Shown: one piece after another, positions 35,556 to 45,173 of the stretch
Numbering within the stretch: position 1 is the first letter of the stretch
Layout of the letters: each line of letters starts with the position of its first letter
NCBI GenBank assembly: GCA_964436125.1
Contig: CAYTBT010000016.1
Span: forward strand, 1 to 64,000
Direction of reading: 5' to 3'
Length of the DNA stretch: 64,000 nt
Source of the DNA: CAYRFF01 sp964436125
GTDB lineage: Bacteria > Bacteroidota > Bacteroidia > Chitinophagales > Saprospiraceae
The notes under the pieces: model-generated
Seen by the model: the letters and a program-made list of their open reading frames with translations, nothing else
Told to the model about the DNA's origin: nothing
Database searches by the model: none
Position numbers and translations under genes: made by a program

Positions 35556-36797
35556 TTACTTCCGTATTGCTTCAACAGGATTCATCCGCGATGCCCTATA
35601 GGCCGGAATAAAGCCGGAAAGAACACCTATCAGCACTGAAAGACCTATGCCGATCAAAATATTGGAGAAGGATAAGAACATAGCAAATTCCGAGAACTGG
35701 GATACAAGAAGCATAATAAAATACACGAGTACAAGCCCTATCGCACCACCTAAGGCACAGAGCACAATTGCTTCCACAAGGAATTCCAGCAAGATAACGT
35801 AAGATGGCGCGCCCAGTGCCTTCCTGATTCCTATGATATTTATCCGTTCATTTACAGAGACAAACATGATATTGGCTACCGAGAACATTCCTACCAAGAT
35901 AGCAAAGCCACCTATTAACATCCCGGCCATACTTAATGCAGCAAATACCCCGCTTAATGCATCAGTCAGAAGGGATAGTTCATTCAGTGCAAAGTTATTG
36001 TTTTCCTTTGGCTTCAACTGCCGTTCAGCACGTAAACTGACGATTATCTCGTCCTTTACATCTTGCATTTTGTGACCGTCGGCTGCCTTTGCAACCAGAT
36101 TATGTGCAAATACCCGAGAATCATAATTCATCAATTTCTTTCCACTTGTCCAGGTAAGCATAATCATAAAATCATAAGGAATCACATTAATCAATGACTC
36201 CCCTTCTTCCTTGAATACACCTATCACCTCGTACTTTAAACCTCGTATTTTGATTTCCTTATGTAGTGGATTTATCGGTCCAAAGAGAGCCTCGGCAATA
36301 TCGTGTCCGATTATTGCTTTATTGCTTCCATGTGTATATTCATAATAATTAAAATAACGTCCTTTGGCTATGCTGAGAGGAAACACCTTGTTATAATCAT
36401 AGGTTGAAGGCATGACAAATACCCGCGAGACACTATTATTCCTATAGCTTATATTACCCGCACTCATTGCAGTGAATAAGGCAATATCTTCAATTGCATC
36501 ACCGGACTTTTGCAAGGCCTTGAAGTCATCATAATCAGGTGATGGTCGCCGCAGATACTTCCAATAATCAGGACCTGGATGCTCCCAAGGAAGCTTAGAA
36601 ACATAGATGACATCTTTTCCGAGTTTAGCAAAGTTGCTCCGCACTTCGGTTTCCAGTGAATCAACTGCAGAAAGTATGGAGATAATAGAAAAAATACCTA
36701 TCGTAATACCGAGCAGTGAAAGAAAAGTCCGCAGCTTATTAACTTTCAATTGCTGCCAGGCCTGTAAAACACTTTCGTATAGAATCCTGATTAACAT
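35556..36797 (-). CDS. ABC transporter permease, FtsX/MacB family
   Basis: A 413-residue inner-membrane permease with an N-terminal span (LRTFLSLLGITIGIFSIISIL), a periplasmic MacB-core-like domain (about 45-280) and three C-terminal spans ending with the FtsX-type motif IPAYRASRMNPVEAIRK. No ATP-binding partner gene is adjacent. It stands alone, so its substrate is unknown; lipoprotein release or peptide export would be typical. The ATG is only 8 bp beyond the right edge of a CAAATGTA (reverse TACATTTG) box, so a leaderless transcript is possible. Confidence 0.9.
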   Translation of the reverse strand: MLIRILYESVLQAWQQLKVNKLRTFLSLLGITIGIFSIISILSAVDSLETEVRSNFAKLGKDVIYVSKLPWEHPGPDYWKYLRRPSPDYDDFKALQKSGDAIEDIALFTAMSAGNISYRNNSVSRVFVMPSTYDYNKVFPLSIAKGRYFNYYEYTHGSNKAIIGHDIAEALFGPINPLHKEIKIRGLKYEVIGVFKEEGESLINVIPYDFMIMLTWTSGKKLMNYDSRVFAHNLVAKAADGHKMQDVKDEIIVSLRAERQLKPKENNNFALNELSLLTDALSGVFAALSMAGMLIGGFAILVGMFSVANIMFVSVNERINIIGIRKALGAPSYVILLEFLVEAIVLCALGGAIGLVLVYFIMLLVSQFSEFAMFLSFSNILIGIGLSVLIGVLSGFIPAYRASRMNPVEAIRK

Positions 36798-37105
36798 ATA
36801 GAATCAAATGTAATGATTTCTTCCGCTTTATTCCTATCAATTAGATAAACGAGCTCATTTCATTGCTGAACAGGCTTCTCTTCTCCTTCAATTTAACAAG
36901 GTTCCAGCCGGAGACATAACATACGCACATATCTCCTCTTCTCTTCCCAAGGAGTATTTTTCAGTGTACTCTATGCGGATGAAACTTAAATTATAGCATT
37001 CCCATTAAACCATTAGAAGCAAAGCTCCTTTACATAAACTGGTAAAGATTTATATCTTTGCACACTTTATGTAAAACAACTAGTAGTTTACTTTATTATA
37101 TTAAC
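36798..37105. other. Divergent intergenic region before queA
   Basis: About 308 bp containing the reverse-strand TACATTTG box (36805-36812) and the queA -7 box (37053-37060). No gene is seen. Confidence 0.4.
37053..37060 (+). promoter_or_regulatory. -7 box TATCTTTG of queA
   Basis: Perfect TAnnTTTG followed by CA, a typical Bacteroidota arrangement. It overlaps the upstream TTG reading-frame start (37058), which shows that ATG 37106 is the real start of queA. Confidence 0.55.
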
Positions 37106-38170
37106 ATGCGTACGAAGTTATCTCAGTTTAAATTTAAATTACCGAAAAAATTGATTGCTCAATATCCTTCTGAACAGAGGGATGAAGCCAGATTAATGGT
37201 CGTCCACAAAGACAGTGGTAAGATAGAGCATAAAGTCTTTAAGGACCTCGAGGATTATTTTGTCGAAGACGACACCCTTGTTCTCAATAATAGTAAAGTT
37301 TTTCCGGCAAGGCTCTATGGGAAGAAAGATAAAACAGATGCTGATATCGAAGTTTTCCTTCTCCACGAGCTCAATGAAAGAACATTCCTCTGGGATGTCA
37401 TGGTTGACCCGGCTCGGAAGATAAGGGTGGGAAATAAGCTTTACTTCAAGGATGAAAAAGAAAATGATGTGCTCATAGCCGAGGTTATTGACAACACAAC
37501 CTCACGAGGTAGGACAATACGCTTCTTTTATGATGGAGAGCCTGAGGAGTTCAGAAAAAAACTTTATAGGCTAGGTACAACTCCATTGCCCAAGCATATC
37601 AAACGCAATCCTGAACCGCTGGACGAGGAGAGATTTCAGACCATCTATGCCAAGAATATCGGCTCCGTTGCTGCTCCGGTAGCTGGCTTGCATTTCAGTG
37701 AGATGTTGATGAAAAAACTCGAGATTAAAGGAATAAACTTTGCCGAGATTACGCTTCATGCCGGCCTCGGGACATATCGAGATATCGCGGTGGAAGATTT
37801 ATCCAAGCATAAAATGGATGCAGAGTATTACGAGATCACAGAGGAAGCTACTAAAATCGTAAACACCGCATTAAAAAATGAAAAGCGCGTCTGCGCAGTA
37901 GGAACCACTACGATGCGCAGCATTGAATCTGCAGTCTCGGCTGATTATATGTTGAAGCCGAGTGGCGGATGGACCAATCTGTTTATCTTTCAGCCATTTG
38001 AATTTCATATTGCCAATGCTATGGTAACAAACTTCCACCTACCTAAGTCGAGCCATTTAATTATGGCTTGTGCATTCGGTGGTTATGATCTTATTATGGA
38101 TGCATATCAAGTGGCATTGAAGGAGAAATACCAGTTTTATACCTATGGCGATGCTATGTTAATCATCTAA
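37106..38170 (+). CDS. queA: tRNA preQ1(34) S-adenosylmethionine ribosyltransferase-isomerase
   Basis: Adds the epoxycyclopentanediol moiety to preQ1 in tRNA during queuosine synthesis; 354 residues. The start MRTKLSQFKFKLPKKLIAQYPSEQRDEARLMV is typical. Conserved stretches TTMRSIESA and HLPKSSHLIMACAFGG, and LHAGLGTYRDI, match the family. The reading frame continues 16 codons further up, but a promoter occupies that region. No other queuosine genes are in this window. Confidence 0.95.
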   Translation: MRTKLSQFKFKLPKKLIAQYPSEQRDEARLMVVHKDSGKIEHKVFKDLEDYFVEDDTLVLNNSKVFPARLYGKKDKTDADIEVFLLHELNERTFLWDVMVDPARKIRVGNKLYFKDEKENDVLIAEVIDNTTSRGRTIRFFYDGEPEEFRKKLYRLGTTPLPKHIKRNPEPLDEERFQTIYAKNIGSVAAPVAGLHFSEMLMKKLEIKGINFAEITLHAGLGTYRDIAVEDLSKHKMDAEYYEITEEATKIVNTALKNEKRVCAVGTTTMRSIESAVSADYMLKPSGGWTNLFIFQPFEFHIANAMVTNFHLPKSSHLIMACAFGGYDLIMDAYQVALKEKYQFYTYGDAMLII

Positions 38171-38292
38171 ATCGCCATGATTTAGACTTTTAACCTATTT
38201 TTACTTAAATTTTTACTATTCTTGGGAACATTCACAGAGGTAGTCCCATTGACAAATTATAAAACATGGCTAGAATTCTCACAATATATGCA

Positions 38293-38300
38293 TAGCTTTG
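38293..38300 (+). promoter_or_regulatory. -7 box TAGCTTTG of the DUF2795 gene
   Basis: Perfect TAnnTTTG box 47 bp before ATG 38347. No -33 TTG at the ideal distance, so confidence is moderate. Confidence 0.4.
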
Positions 38301-38346
38301 TTACTTTTACGACATTAATTGTACATAACAACACGAGAATAAAAAT

Positions 38347-38568
38347 ATGTATTGGACACTAGAACTTGCTCATCATCTTGAAGATGCTCCATGGCCGGCA
38401 ACCAGGGACGAGCTTATCGATTATGCCATCCGTTCCGGAGCACCACTTGAGGTAATTGAAAACCTCCAAAATATGGAAGATGAAGAAGAAATTTATGAAA
38501 ACATTGAAGATATCTGGCCTGATTATCCCAGGAAAGATGATTTTCTCTTCAATGAAGATGAATATTAA
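38347..38568 (+). CDS. DUF2795 family protein
   Basis: A very acidic 73-residue protein. The sequence begins MYWTLELAHHLEDAPWPATRDELIDYAIRSGAPLEVIENLQ, which fits the DUF2795 pattern (LEDxxWPATRDELIxxA, then P at the end of a helix), and ends with an acidic tail (EDEEEIYENIEDIWPDYPRKDDFLFNEDEY). Function of the family is unknown. It lies upstream of cmk by 55 bp with its own promoter box. Confidence 0.85.
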   Translation: MYWTLELAHHLEDAPWPATRDELIDYAIRSGAPLEVIENLQNMEDEEEIYENIEDIWPDYPRKDDFLFNEDEY

Positions 38569-38623
38569 TTTCACCTAATTCGCAATTATTATCAGTCTTT
38601 CTTTATCCTTCTAAGTCGGATTC

Positions 38624-39331
38624 ATGCATCAGCCCAAAAAGTTAGTTATTGCTATTGATGGCTATTCATCCTGTGGGAAAAGCACTCTCGCTCAACAACT
38701 CGCCGACTGTCTTTCATATATTTATATAGATTCAGGTGCAATGTATCGCGCTGTTACCTTGTATTTCCTCCATGAAAACATTGATATTTCTGACCTGACT
38801 GAAGTACAGAGTGCTCTAGATAAAATCAACTTGAAGTTTATTCAAGAAACTGATGGCAATACAGCAATTCTCCTGAACAATGAGAATGTAAGTTCTGAAA
38901 TAAGGACTCTGCGTATTTCATCCTTTGTCAGCGAAGTCGCGGCCATTCCCATCATCAGGGAATTTCTCGTAGCACAGCAACAAGCAATGCAGAAAACCGG
39001 CGGTATCGTTATGGACGGGCGAGATATAGGGACTGTCGTTTTCCCCGATGCAGATATTAAAATATTTGTGAAAGCTGAATTACAGAAGCGCATAGATAGA
39101 CGGTATAATGAATTATTATCCAAGGGACTTAATGTCGCGCGTAATGAAGTGGAAGAAAACTTAAAACATCGCGACTTAATCGATACTACAAGGGAAGTCA
39201 GCCCGTTAATACAAGCAGAGGATTCAATATTATTGGATAATACGGAATTAAATAAATCTGAACAATTACGTAAATCCCTAGGGTTTATCAAGGAAAAGTT
39301 TCCTTCTATTGCTATTAAGGATTGTATTTAA
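38624..39331 (+). CDS. cmk: Cytidylate kinase
   Basis: Phosphorylates CMP and dCMP; 235 residues. P-loop AIDGYSSCGKSTLAQQL, the substrate segment YIDSGAMYRAVT, MDGRDIGTVVFPDADIKIFV and RREV-like TREVSPLIQAEDS are all present. Length is normal. The spacing to the next gene (48 bp) allows co-transcription. Confidence 0.95.
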   Translation: MHQPKKLVIAIDGYSSCGKSTLAQQLADCLSYIYIDSGAMYRAVTLYFLHENIDISDLTEVQSALDKINLKFIQETDGNTAILLNNENVSSEIRTLRISSFVSEVAAIPIIREFLVAQQQAMQKTGGIVMDGRDIGTVVFPDADIKIFVKAELQKRIDRRYNELLSKGLNVARNEVEENLKHRDLIDTTREVSPLIQAEDSILLDNTELNKSEQLRKSLGFIKEKFPSIAIKDCI

Positions 39332-39379
39332 TTCCTTACCTTTACATTATTACATATAATTACACTAAAACATTTTAAA

Positions 39380-39676
39380 ATGAAACTTGAAATTTTCCAA
39401 GGCAAAGACGAGCAGCACTATTTCAGAGGTGTTGGCGATAATGGTAAAAACATCTTGCGTTCTGAAGGTTACACTTCCAAGTCAAGCGCAAAGAATGGCG
39501 CAGAAAGCGTTGAAAAGAATTTAAAGTCACGCGGCAATGACGCCCTTACAATGAAGGAATCCAAGGATGGAAAATTCTTCTTTAATGTAAAATCTACCAA
39601 TGGGCAGATCATAGCTACAAGCAGATTGTATGCAACTAAAGCCGAGCTAGACGAGGTTCTGAAAGAAATCCTCTAG
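39380..39676 (+). CDS. YegP/DUF1508 family protein
   Basis: A 98-residue protein with two DUF1508-type repeats. The first covers about 4-50 (FQGKDEQHYFRGVGDNGKNILRSEGYTSKSSAKNGAESV) and the second about 57-98 (DGKFFFNVKSTNGQIIATSRLYATKAELDEVL). The family is small, cytosolic and functionally poorly described. A bidirectional terminator follows. Confidence 0.88.
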   Translation: MKLEIFQGKDEQHYFRGVGDNGKNILRSEGYTSKSSAKNGAESVEKNLKSRGNDALTMKESKDGKFFFNVKSTNGQIIATSRLYATKAELDEVLKEIL

Positions 39677-39686
39677 TAGCAACAAT

Positions 39687-39714
39687 AAAAAAAGGGAGCT
39701 TCGCTCCCTTTTTT
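39687..39714. terminator. Bidirectional intrinsic terminator
   Basis: Stem GGGAGC (39694-39699) and GCTCCC (39703-39708) around TTC, flanked by AAAAAAA on one side and TTTTTT on the other. It ends the YegP-like gene on the forward strand and the small heat-shock operon on the reverse strand. Confidence 0.88.
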
Positions 39715-39735
39715 CTTACATCACTATTCATCGTA

Positions 39736-40182
39736 TTAAGCAATTTCGATTCGCTTAATATGTTCATCTTCCTTGCCCTCCACACGAGGCATTGTTATGT
39801 GTAATATACCTTCTTTATAGCTGGCATTTATTGCCTCAGTATCCACGTCTTCCGGAACTTGAAATTGGCGTTCAAATGCCGAATAATTAAATTCTCTCCG
39901 TACATAATTTTCTTCTGTGGCCTCTTCCTTATCTCGATTGGAAACCTTCACTATTAAAGTATTATCTTTCAAGTCAATAGAGAAATCTTCCTTGTGTAAA
40001 CCCGGTGCAGCCAGGTCAATAAGATAGGCGCCTTCTTCTGCACTTACATTCACCGACGGACTTGATGTTAACCAGTTATTCTGGAAAAAATCCGAAATCC
40101 CCCTTCTGAAAAAATCATCAAATACTGAATTCATTTGCTCTGATCGCCTACTCGGCATTCCTCTGAATTTTACTAAGTTCAT
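39736..40182 (-). CDS. Small heat-shock protein, Hsp20 family
   Basis: Alpha-crystallin-type chaperone of 148 residues. The N-terminal arm (MNLVKFRGMPSRRSEQMNSVFDDFFRRGISDFFQNN) is followed by an alpha-crystallin domain (about 48-142: APGLHKEDFSIDLKDNTLIVKVSNRDKE...EGILHITMPRVEGKED). The GILHITMP motif is the typical GxLxIxxP. Downstream partner of the shorter Hsp20 gene, 32 bp away. Confidence 0.95.
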   Translation of the reverse strand: MNLVKFRGMPSRRSEQMNSVFDDFFRRGISDFFQNNWLTSSPSVNVSAEEGAYLIDLAAPGLHKEDFSIDLKDNTLIVKVSNRDKEEATEENYVRREFNYSAFERQFQVPEDVDTEAINASYKEGILHITMPRVEGKEDEHIKRIEIA

Positions 40183-40214
40183 ATTTTTCTTTTTTAATGG
40201 TTAAATCTGTTCTC

Positions 40215-40526
40215 TTAGGCTACTTTGATCGACCTCCTTACAACTTTCAATGGTATCTCAATACTTAAAATCCCATTCTCAACGGATGCCTGTATAGCAT
40301 CAATATCTGCTCGATGAGGCAATCTGAACTTCCATGTCTTCCCGTCAAAGTTTAATATACTGCCTCCTTCCTTCTCTGCGGTATTTATGATGAGCAAGTC
40401 ATCTTCCGTTTCAACCGTAATATCTTCTTTACTTAAACCCGGTAAGGCTACGTCCATAAAATATTTCTCATCCTTCTCATTAAACGTAACATTATTATAT
40501 GGGCGATTCATCTTTGTTGTCTGCAT
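40215..40526 (-). CDS. Short Hsp20-family protein
   Basis: A 103-residue alpha-crystallin-domain protein with a very short N-terminal arm (MQTTKMNRPYNNVTFNEKDEKYFMDVALPGLSKEDITVE) and a NGILSIEIPLKVVRRSIKVA end. First gene of the two-gene operon. Lack of the long N-terminal arm suggests it co-assembles with the second protein, though that is only an inference. The upstream region has two copies of a 13-bp sequence with 31-bp spacing. Confidence 0.9.
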   Translation of the reverse strand: MQTTKMNRPYNNVTFNEKDEKYFMDVALPGLSKEDITVETEDDLLIINTAEKEGGSILNFDGKTWKFRLPHRADIDAIQASVENGILSIEIPLKVVRRSIKVA

Positions 40527-40901
40527 AATTCTATTTTTTATTTATGTTTAGGTAATCAATCTGTGTTTACACTTTACCTATATGCAAGCTGCGTGCCATC
40601 GGAGTTCTGCAGAATTATTGACAGGGAAAAGCTTCTTTTATTATATATCGACTGTCGTTTTGTCATTTTAGCTTTCACAAATGTGTCATTTTGTCGCTTA
40701 TTTGCATTTTATACCGCTAGAATAGCTCATTATCTGCAAGAAGAAGCTCTGGATATGCTTGTATTCATAATTGTAAGGCCGGTAATATACCATATTCCAG
40801 GTGGCTACATATAGAAATATGGCTGAATAAAGTCTCGGATTATCCGGGGCCAATGTTCGATTTAAGACCATTGGCTCCGGACAAAGTATTCCTACATATC
40901 A
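40527..40901. other. Intergenic region upstream of the Hsp20 operon
   Basis: 375 bp; short reading frames here are not supported. It contains the paired 13-bp sites at 40653 and 40684. No TAnnTTTG box is seen for the Hsp20 operon. Confidence 0.45.
40653..40696 (-). promoter_or_regulatory. Two tandem 13-bp sites, consensus YGACAAAAYGACA
   Basis: On the reverse strand, TGACAAAACGACA (40653-40665) and CGACAAAATGACA (40684-40696). Start-to-start distance is 31 bp, close to three helical turns, and each site is a direct repeat of YGACA. They lie about 130 bp before the Hsp20 start and may bind a heat-shock regulator. Confidence 0.4.
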
Positions 40902-41996
40902 TTAGTTCTCGATCAACTCTATCTCCATGCCGGATTCCAATGTTGAATTCCCTTTCAGGATTACCGTATCTCCTGCTTGTATATTGCCGAATACCTCAAT
41001 ATTACCGTCTATGGTTAAGCCGGTTACCACAGGAACAAGTTCAACTCTCGAATCCACAACCTTAGCAATATAAATATCGCTCTGTGTTCTTATGATGCTC
41101 GTACTCGGGACTTGTAAAGTACCTTGCTCCCGCTTCAATTTTAAATTGACACTTGCATAATCACCTCCATTCAGCAAGCCTTGAGCATTATCATAATCAA
41201 ATTCCACTTTCATAGACCGCAATTCCGGATCCAGAGCATGGCTACTTCTTGAAAGTTGTACTTGAAACTCTGTTCCCGGAAAACTATTGACGGTAAAAGT
41301 CGCCTTTGTCTCGGGATTTAAAGCTCTGGCATGTTGTGCCGGAACAGAAACGGTGAGGCGCAATTTATCCTCCCGATTAATCTGAACAAGTGGCTTGGTA
41401 CCACTGCCTACCAGTGCGCCCGGCGATACATATCTATCGGTGATTACTCCATTGAACGGGGCGGTGATGTGCGTATAAGCAAGAAGCTGAGAAGCTGTCT
41501 GTACTTGAGCCTTTCCATATTGTAAAGCAGCACTATCCGCCATATATTGTGTCTTGGCTTCTTGGAGTCGCACAGCTGAAACGACTCCTTCAATAGATGC
41601 AGCTTCTTTGATGCGTTGGTAATTGGTTTTACTGAAATGAAAACCTTCCATAAGCTCCTGTAGCTTTGCTCTGGCTGCAAGGACTTGCTGCTGGATTTCA
41701 GGTGCATCGATTTTCATCAATAACTGCCCTTTCCGCACATAATCACCGCGATCAACGCGTAAATTAGTTACAAATCCTTCAACTTTACTGTATAATACAA
41801 CTTGTTCATATGGCTTTAAATTCCCCGGCAGATTTATTTCGTACTCAAGAGTATCATTCTTCACCGTAGTGATCGCATACTTAGGTGTCGCTGGAGCCGT
41901 GCTCGCCATTTTCACCTCATCTGAAGCAGGTTCACCACAAGCGCCCCAAAGGCCGATAAGAAGAAATAGGCTAAATACTTTTATAATATTTTTCAT
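40902..41996 (-). CDS. Efflux RND transporter periplasmic adaptor subunit (MFP)
   Basis: Membrane-fusion protein linking the RND pump to the outer-membrane channel; 364 residues. The N-terminus is a signal peptide ending LWGACGEPASDE, with the Cys probably lipidated. Domains: biotinyl-lipoyl-like (VEGFVTNLRVDRGDYVRKGQLLMKID), an alpha hairpin (about 95-155), a second lipoyl half (HITAPFNGVITDRYVSPGALVG) and a beta-barrel. It is last in the TolC-RND-MFP operon, 18 bp behind the pump gene. Confidence 0.93.
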   Translation of the reverse strand: MKNIIKVFSLFLLIGLWGACGEPASDEVKMASTAPATPKYAITTVKNDTLEYEINLPGNLKPYEQVVLYSKVEGFVTNLRVDRGDYVRKGQLLMKIDAPEIQQQVLAARAKLQELMEGFHFSKTNYQRIKEAASIEGVVSAVRLQEAKTQYMADSAALQYGKAQVQTASQLLAYTHITAPFNGVITDRYVSPGALVGSGTKPLVQINREDKLRLTVSVPAQHARALNPETKATFTVNSFPGTEFQVQLSRSSHALDPELRSMKVEFDYDNAQGLLNGGDYASVNLKLKREQGTLQVPSTSIIRTQSDIYIAKVVDSRVELVPVVTGLTIDGNIEVFGNIQAGDTVILKGNSTLESGMEIELIEN

Positions 41997-42014
41997 GATA
42001 AATTTGATTTTAAT

Positions 42015-45000
42015 TTAAGCGTTGATATAAAATTTACTGTTTATGTCATCGGGATCAAGCGACACCTTTTTAGGTTCAGATTTGGCGAAAGCCACCTGAT
42101 AAATAAAAGGTAAAACCAAGAGTGAAGTCAATGTTGAAAACAACAGACCGCCGATCACGGCCCGACCCAGAGGTGCGACCTGCTCCCCGCCTTCGCCGAA
42201 GCCGAGTGCCATGGGAATCATACCGGCCACCATAGCTATCGTCGTCATGAGTATAGGCCTGAACCGCGTTTTCAAGGCCTTCATTGCCGCTTCATAAGCA
42301 GAGTACAAGTCTTTCTTCCTAGCAATCTCTGCCTGGTCGATGAGGAGAACGGCATTGGAAATAGAGACACCGACAGCCATAATCATTCCCATATACGACT
42401 GAAGGTTTAAGGTATTCCCCAGCAATGTTAGGCTCAATAAACTACCTGCAAGAACAGCAGGTGAGACAGACATAATAACAAGCGATGTCTTAAATGATTG
42501 ATAATATGCCGTGAGCATGAGGAAAATAACCACAATGGCAATGAGAAGCCCGGATTTCAAGCCGGAAAGCGTCCCTTGTAGAATCTCAACTTTACCGACC
42601 ATATTGACCTGATAACCACGTGGTGGTTGTTCCATATTTTCTAGTACCTGAGCAACAATCGAACTCGCAGTTCCCAGGTCGATGTCGTGGATATTGGCAG
42701 AGACGGTAACATAGCGATTGGGGCCTTTTCTGTTGACTTGCCCGGCTTGTGAGCCGATTTTTAAATCGGTGACATCCGCAAGCACGGGACTATGTATTCC
42801 ATCGCTCAACGGAAGGCGCCGCAGTGCATTTAAGGTATTGATATCCGACTCATTTAGCTGCATCTGCACCTGAATAACCATTCCCGATGTCGGATGAATC
42901 CACATATTCTTCTTGACAAATCTCGACGAGGATGTCGCCGTCGTTAATACAGCGCTGATATCCTTCATGCTCAAGCCCAGCTGTGCGGCACGTTCTCGAT
43001 CGATATGAATATTTATCGTCGGATAATTCAATGGCTCTTTTATCCGCACATCGGCTAGAAAATCAAGCTCTTTAAGTTGATTCACCACTTTCTCAGCATA
43101 GATTTCAACCTGATCGAGGTTCCTGCCGAGCACTTCAATAGAAATCGGTGTCGTATAACCTTGTCCCAGAATTTTTTCCGTTAAACTCATCGGCTCAAAT
43201 GAAAACTCAAGTTCCGGAAATCTGGCGTGTAATTCCTTCCTCATGCCCGCCTTGAAGTCAGCTATAGGTTGTGAGAAGGACTTCGCGAGCGTGAATTGCA
43301 GTACCGCTTCATGTGAACCACTTGTAAATAGAAAGATTAAGTTAATCGGGGTATTGGGTGATTGCATTCCCACATACGCCGATGATATCGTTATCTTATC
43401 GGGTGAGATATATTCTTTTATCGCATTTTCTACGGCAATGACATAGTCTTCCGTTACATCGAGTTTTGTCCCTTCCGGAGCAGCAATGCGCAGCTGGATA
43501 TCTCGCGATTCACTCGGTGGAAGGATGTCTGTGCCTATTCCACTGAAAAGTAGGCCCACAAGGAAGAATACAAAGACGATAAAACCGATAAAAATACCCA
43601 TTTTATAGCTTCTCAAGCCAGCTACAAAATTCAGATACTTAGCCTTAAATCGTTCAAATCCAGATTCCTTCTTTGCCTCCTTCTTTTCCTTGTGCTTCAT
43701 AAACCAATTGGCTATCACGGGCACAAATGTCTGTGATGCTAGATATGAAGCGATCATTGCTGAACCGACTGCAACGGACAAGGGCATAAACATATCCTTG
43801 GGAACGCCCGTCATCATGAAGGATGGTAACAAAACGGCCAGAATAGAGAGCAAAATAAGGAGCTTAGGTAGTGAAATCTCTAGCAATGCATCCAGTATTG
43901 CCCTGGGTTTATCCTTATCCATATCCATGTGTTGATGAATATTTTCAATAGTTACGGTCGCCTCATCCACCAGTATTCCGATTGCTAGAGCAAGCCCACT
44001 TAAGGTCATAATATTAATGGAAAAACCAAGCAGGTAAAGCATGATAACGGCCGACAATATCGCAATGGGTATTGTCACGATCACAATGAGCGCACCGCGC
44101 CTGTCACCGAGAAATAAAAGGACCATAAGCCCAGTCAAAATCGCTCCGAGAATACCCTCGTGCACGAGATTGGTCAAGGCATTCTCCACATAAGTCGATT
44201 GATCAAATGCAAATTCTACCTTCACATCTTCCGGCAATATTTCCCTCAGTTGCGGCATTGCGGCTTTCAGATTATTAATCGCCTCAAGTGTAGAAGCACC
44301 GGCTTTTTTAATTACCGGCAGATACACGCTGCGCTGCCCATTTACCATTGCATAGCCGGTTACCTTATCGGATGAAAGCCGGACACCGGCAATATCACGC
44401 ATAAAAATCGTCGTTCCATTGCGCGTAGTAATCGGCGTATTCATAAATTCTTCTGAACCTCGCTCAAGCGTATTCACGGGAGACATATAATTCACATCAC
44501 CGATGACGACATTTCCAGCAGGCGAGGGAAAATTATTTTGCGTAAGCGCATATAAAACATCCTCCGACGTCAATCCCAATGCCTGCATTTTATCCGGATC
44601 TACGTTAATCACCATCGATCGCGAGTTCCCACCGAATGGAGCCGGCGCACTGATGCCCGGAATAGTAACAAAAGACGGGCGAATACGCGTAATAACAAAG
44701 TTCTGGATCTCGGATATTGACCGGCTCGGACTTTCAAATACCAGCCTGCCTATCGGTTGTGCACTTGCGTCAAATCTAACGACTTGAGGTGGTACTGCTC
44801 CCGGTGGCAGGAATGCCATCGCACGAGATACTTGCGTGGCGAGTTGAGCTTGTGCCTCAGCCATATCCGTACCCGGATAAAAGGAAAGTTTCATGAGCGA
44901 CATCCCTTGCACGCTCTTAAACTCCATATTCTTCACACCACCGACAAAGACGAGGACGCGCTGAAACTGATTGGCCATAAAACCATCCATATAGAAAGGG

Positions 45001-45164
45001 GACAATCCGCCATAGGGCATTGCGATATATACTGCCGGCGCCTCAACCTTGGGGAAAATATCGACATTAATTCTCGTGATACTGATAATCGAGAAATACA
45101 CAATTGCAAGTACAGAGACAATGACAGCTACGGGATTTCTTAATGCGAGTCTTATGATATTCAT
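42015..45164 (-). CDS. Efflux RND transporter permease (AcrB/HAE-like)
   Basis: Proton-driven inner-membrane pump of 1049 residues with the usual 12 spans in two homologous halves. The TM4 motif LALAIGILVDEATVTIENIHQHM carries the conserved Asp for proton translocation. Periplasmic porter loops separate TM1/TM2 and TM7/TM8. The charged spacer HKEKKEAKKESGFERFKAKY lies between halves. The similarity does not reveal a substrate; drugs, bile-like detergents or metals remain possible. The start MNIIRLALRNPVAVIVSVLAI is normal. It is 9 bp after the TolC gene. Confidence 0.94.
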   Translation of the reverse strand: MNIIRLALRNPVAVIVSVLAIVYFSIISITRINVDIFPKVEAPAVYIAMPYGGLSPFYMDGFMANQFQRVLVFVGGVKNMEFKSVQGMSLMKLSFYPGTDMAEAQAQLATQVSRAMAFLPPGAVPPQVVRFDASAQPIGRLVFESPSRSISEIQNFVITRIRPSFVTIPGISAPAPFGGNSRSMVINVDPDKMQALGLTSEDVLYALTQNNFPSPAGNVVIGDVNYMSPVNTLERGSEEFMNTPITTRNGTTIFMRDIAGVRLSSDKVTGYAMVNGQRSVYLPVIKKAGASTLEAINNLKAAMPQLREILPEDVKVEFAFDQSTYVENALTNLVHEGILGAILTGLMVLLFLGDRRGALIVIVTIPIAILSAVIMLYLLGFSINIMTLSGLALAIGILVDEATVTIENIHQHMDMDKDKPRAILDALLEISLPKLLILLSILAVLLPSFMMTGVPKDMFMPLSVAVGSAMIASYLASQTFVPVIANWFMKHKEKKEAKKESGFERFKAKYLNFVAGLRSYKMGIFIGFIVFVFFLVGLLFSGIGTDILPPSESRDIQLRIAAPEGTKLDVTEDYVIAVENAIKEYISPDKITISSAYVGMQSPNTPINLIFLFTSGSHEAVLQFTLAKSFSQPIADFKAGMRKELHARFPELEFSFEPMSLTEKILGQGYTTPISIEVLGRNLDQVEIYAEKVVNQLKELDFLADVRIKEPLNYPTINIHIDRERAAQLGLSMKDISAVLTTATSSSRFVKKNMWIHPTSGMVIQVQMQLNESDINTLNALRRLPLSDGIHSPVLADVTDLKIGSQAGQVNRKGPNRYVTVSANIHDIDLGTASSIVAQVLENMEQPPRGYQVNMVGKVEILQGTLSGLKSGLLIAIVVIFLMLTAYYQSFKTSLVIMSVSPAVLAGSLLSLTLLGNTLNLQSYMGMIMAVGVSISNAVLLIDQAEIARKKDLYSAYEAAMKALKTRFRPILMTTIAMVAGMIPMALGFGEGGEQVAPLGRAVIGGLLFSTLTSLLVLPFIYQVAFAKSEPKKVSLDPDDINSKFYINA

Positions 45165-45173
45165 AGATATTTC

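Noticed and set aside
36805..36812. TACATTTG box for the FtsX/MacB permease gene
   Set aside because: Perfect box but only 7 bp from the ATG and no fitting -33 TTG, so it is left out as a promoter feature.
40563..40814. 83-codon forward ORF upstream of the Hsp20 operon
   Set aside because: Overlaps the paired 13-bp regulatory sites and has irregular composition; no support.
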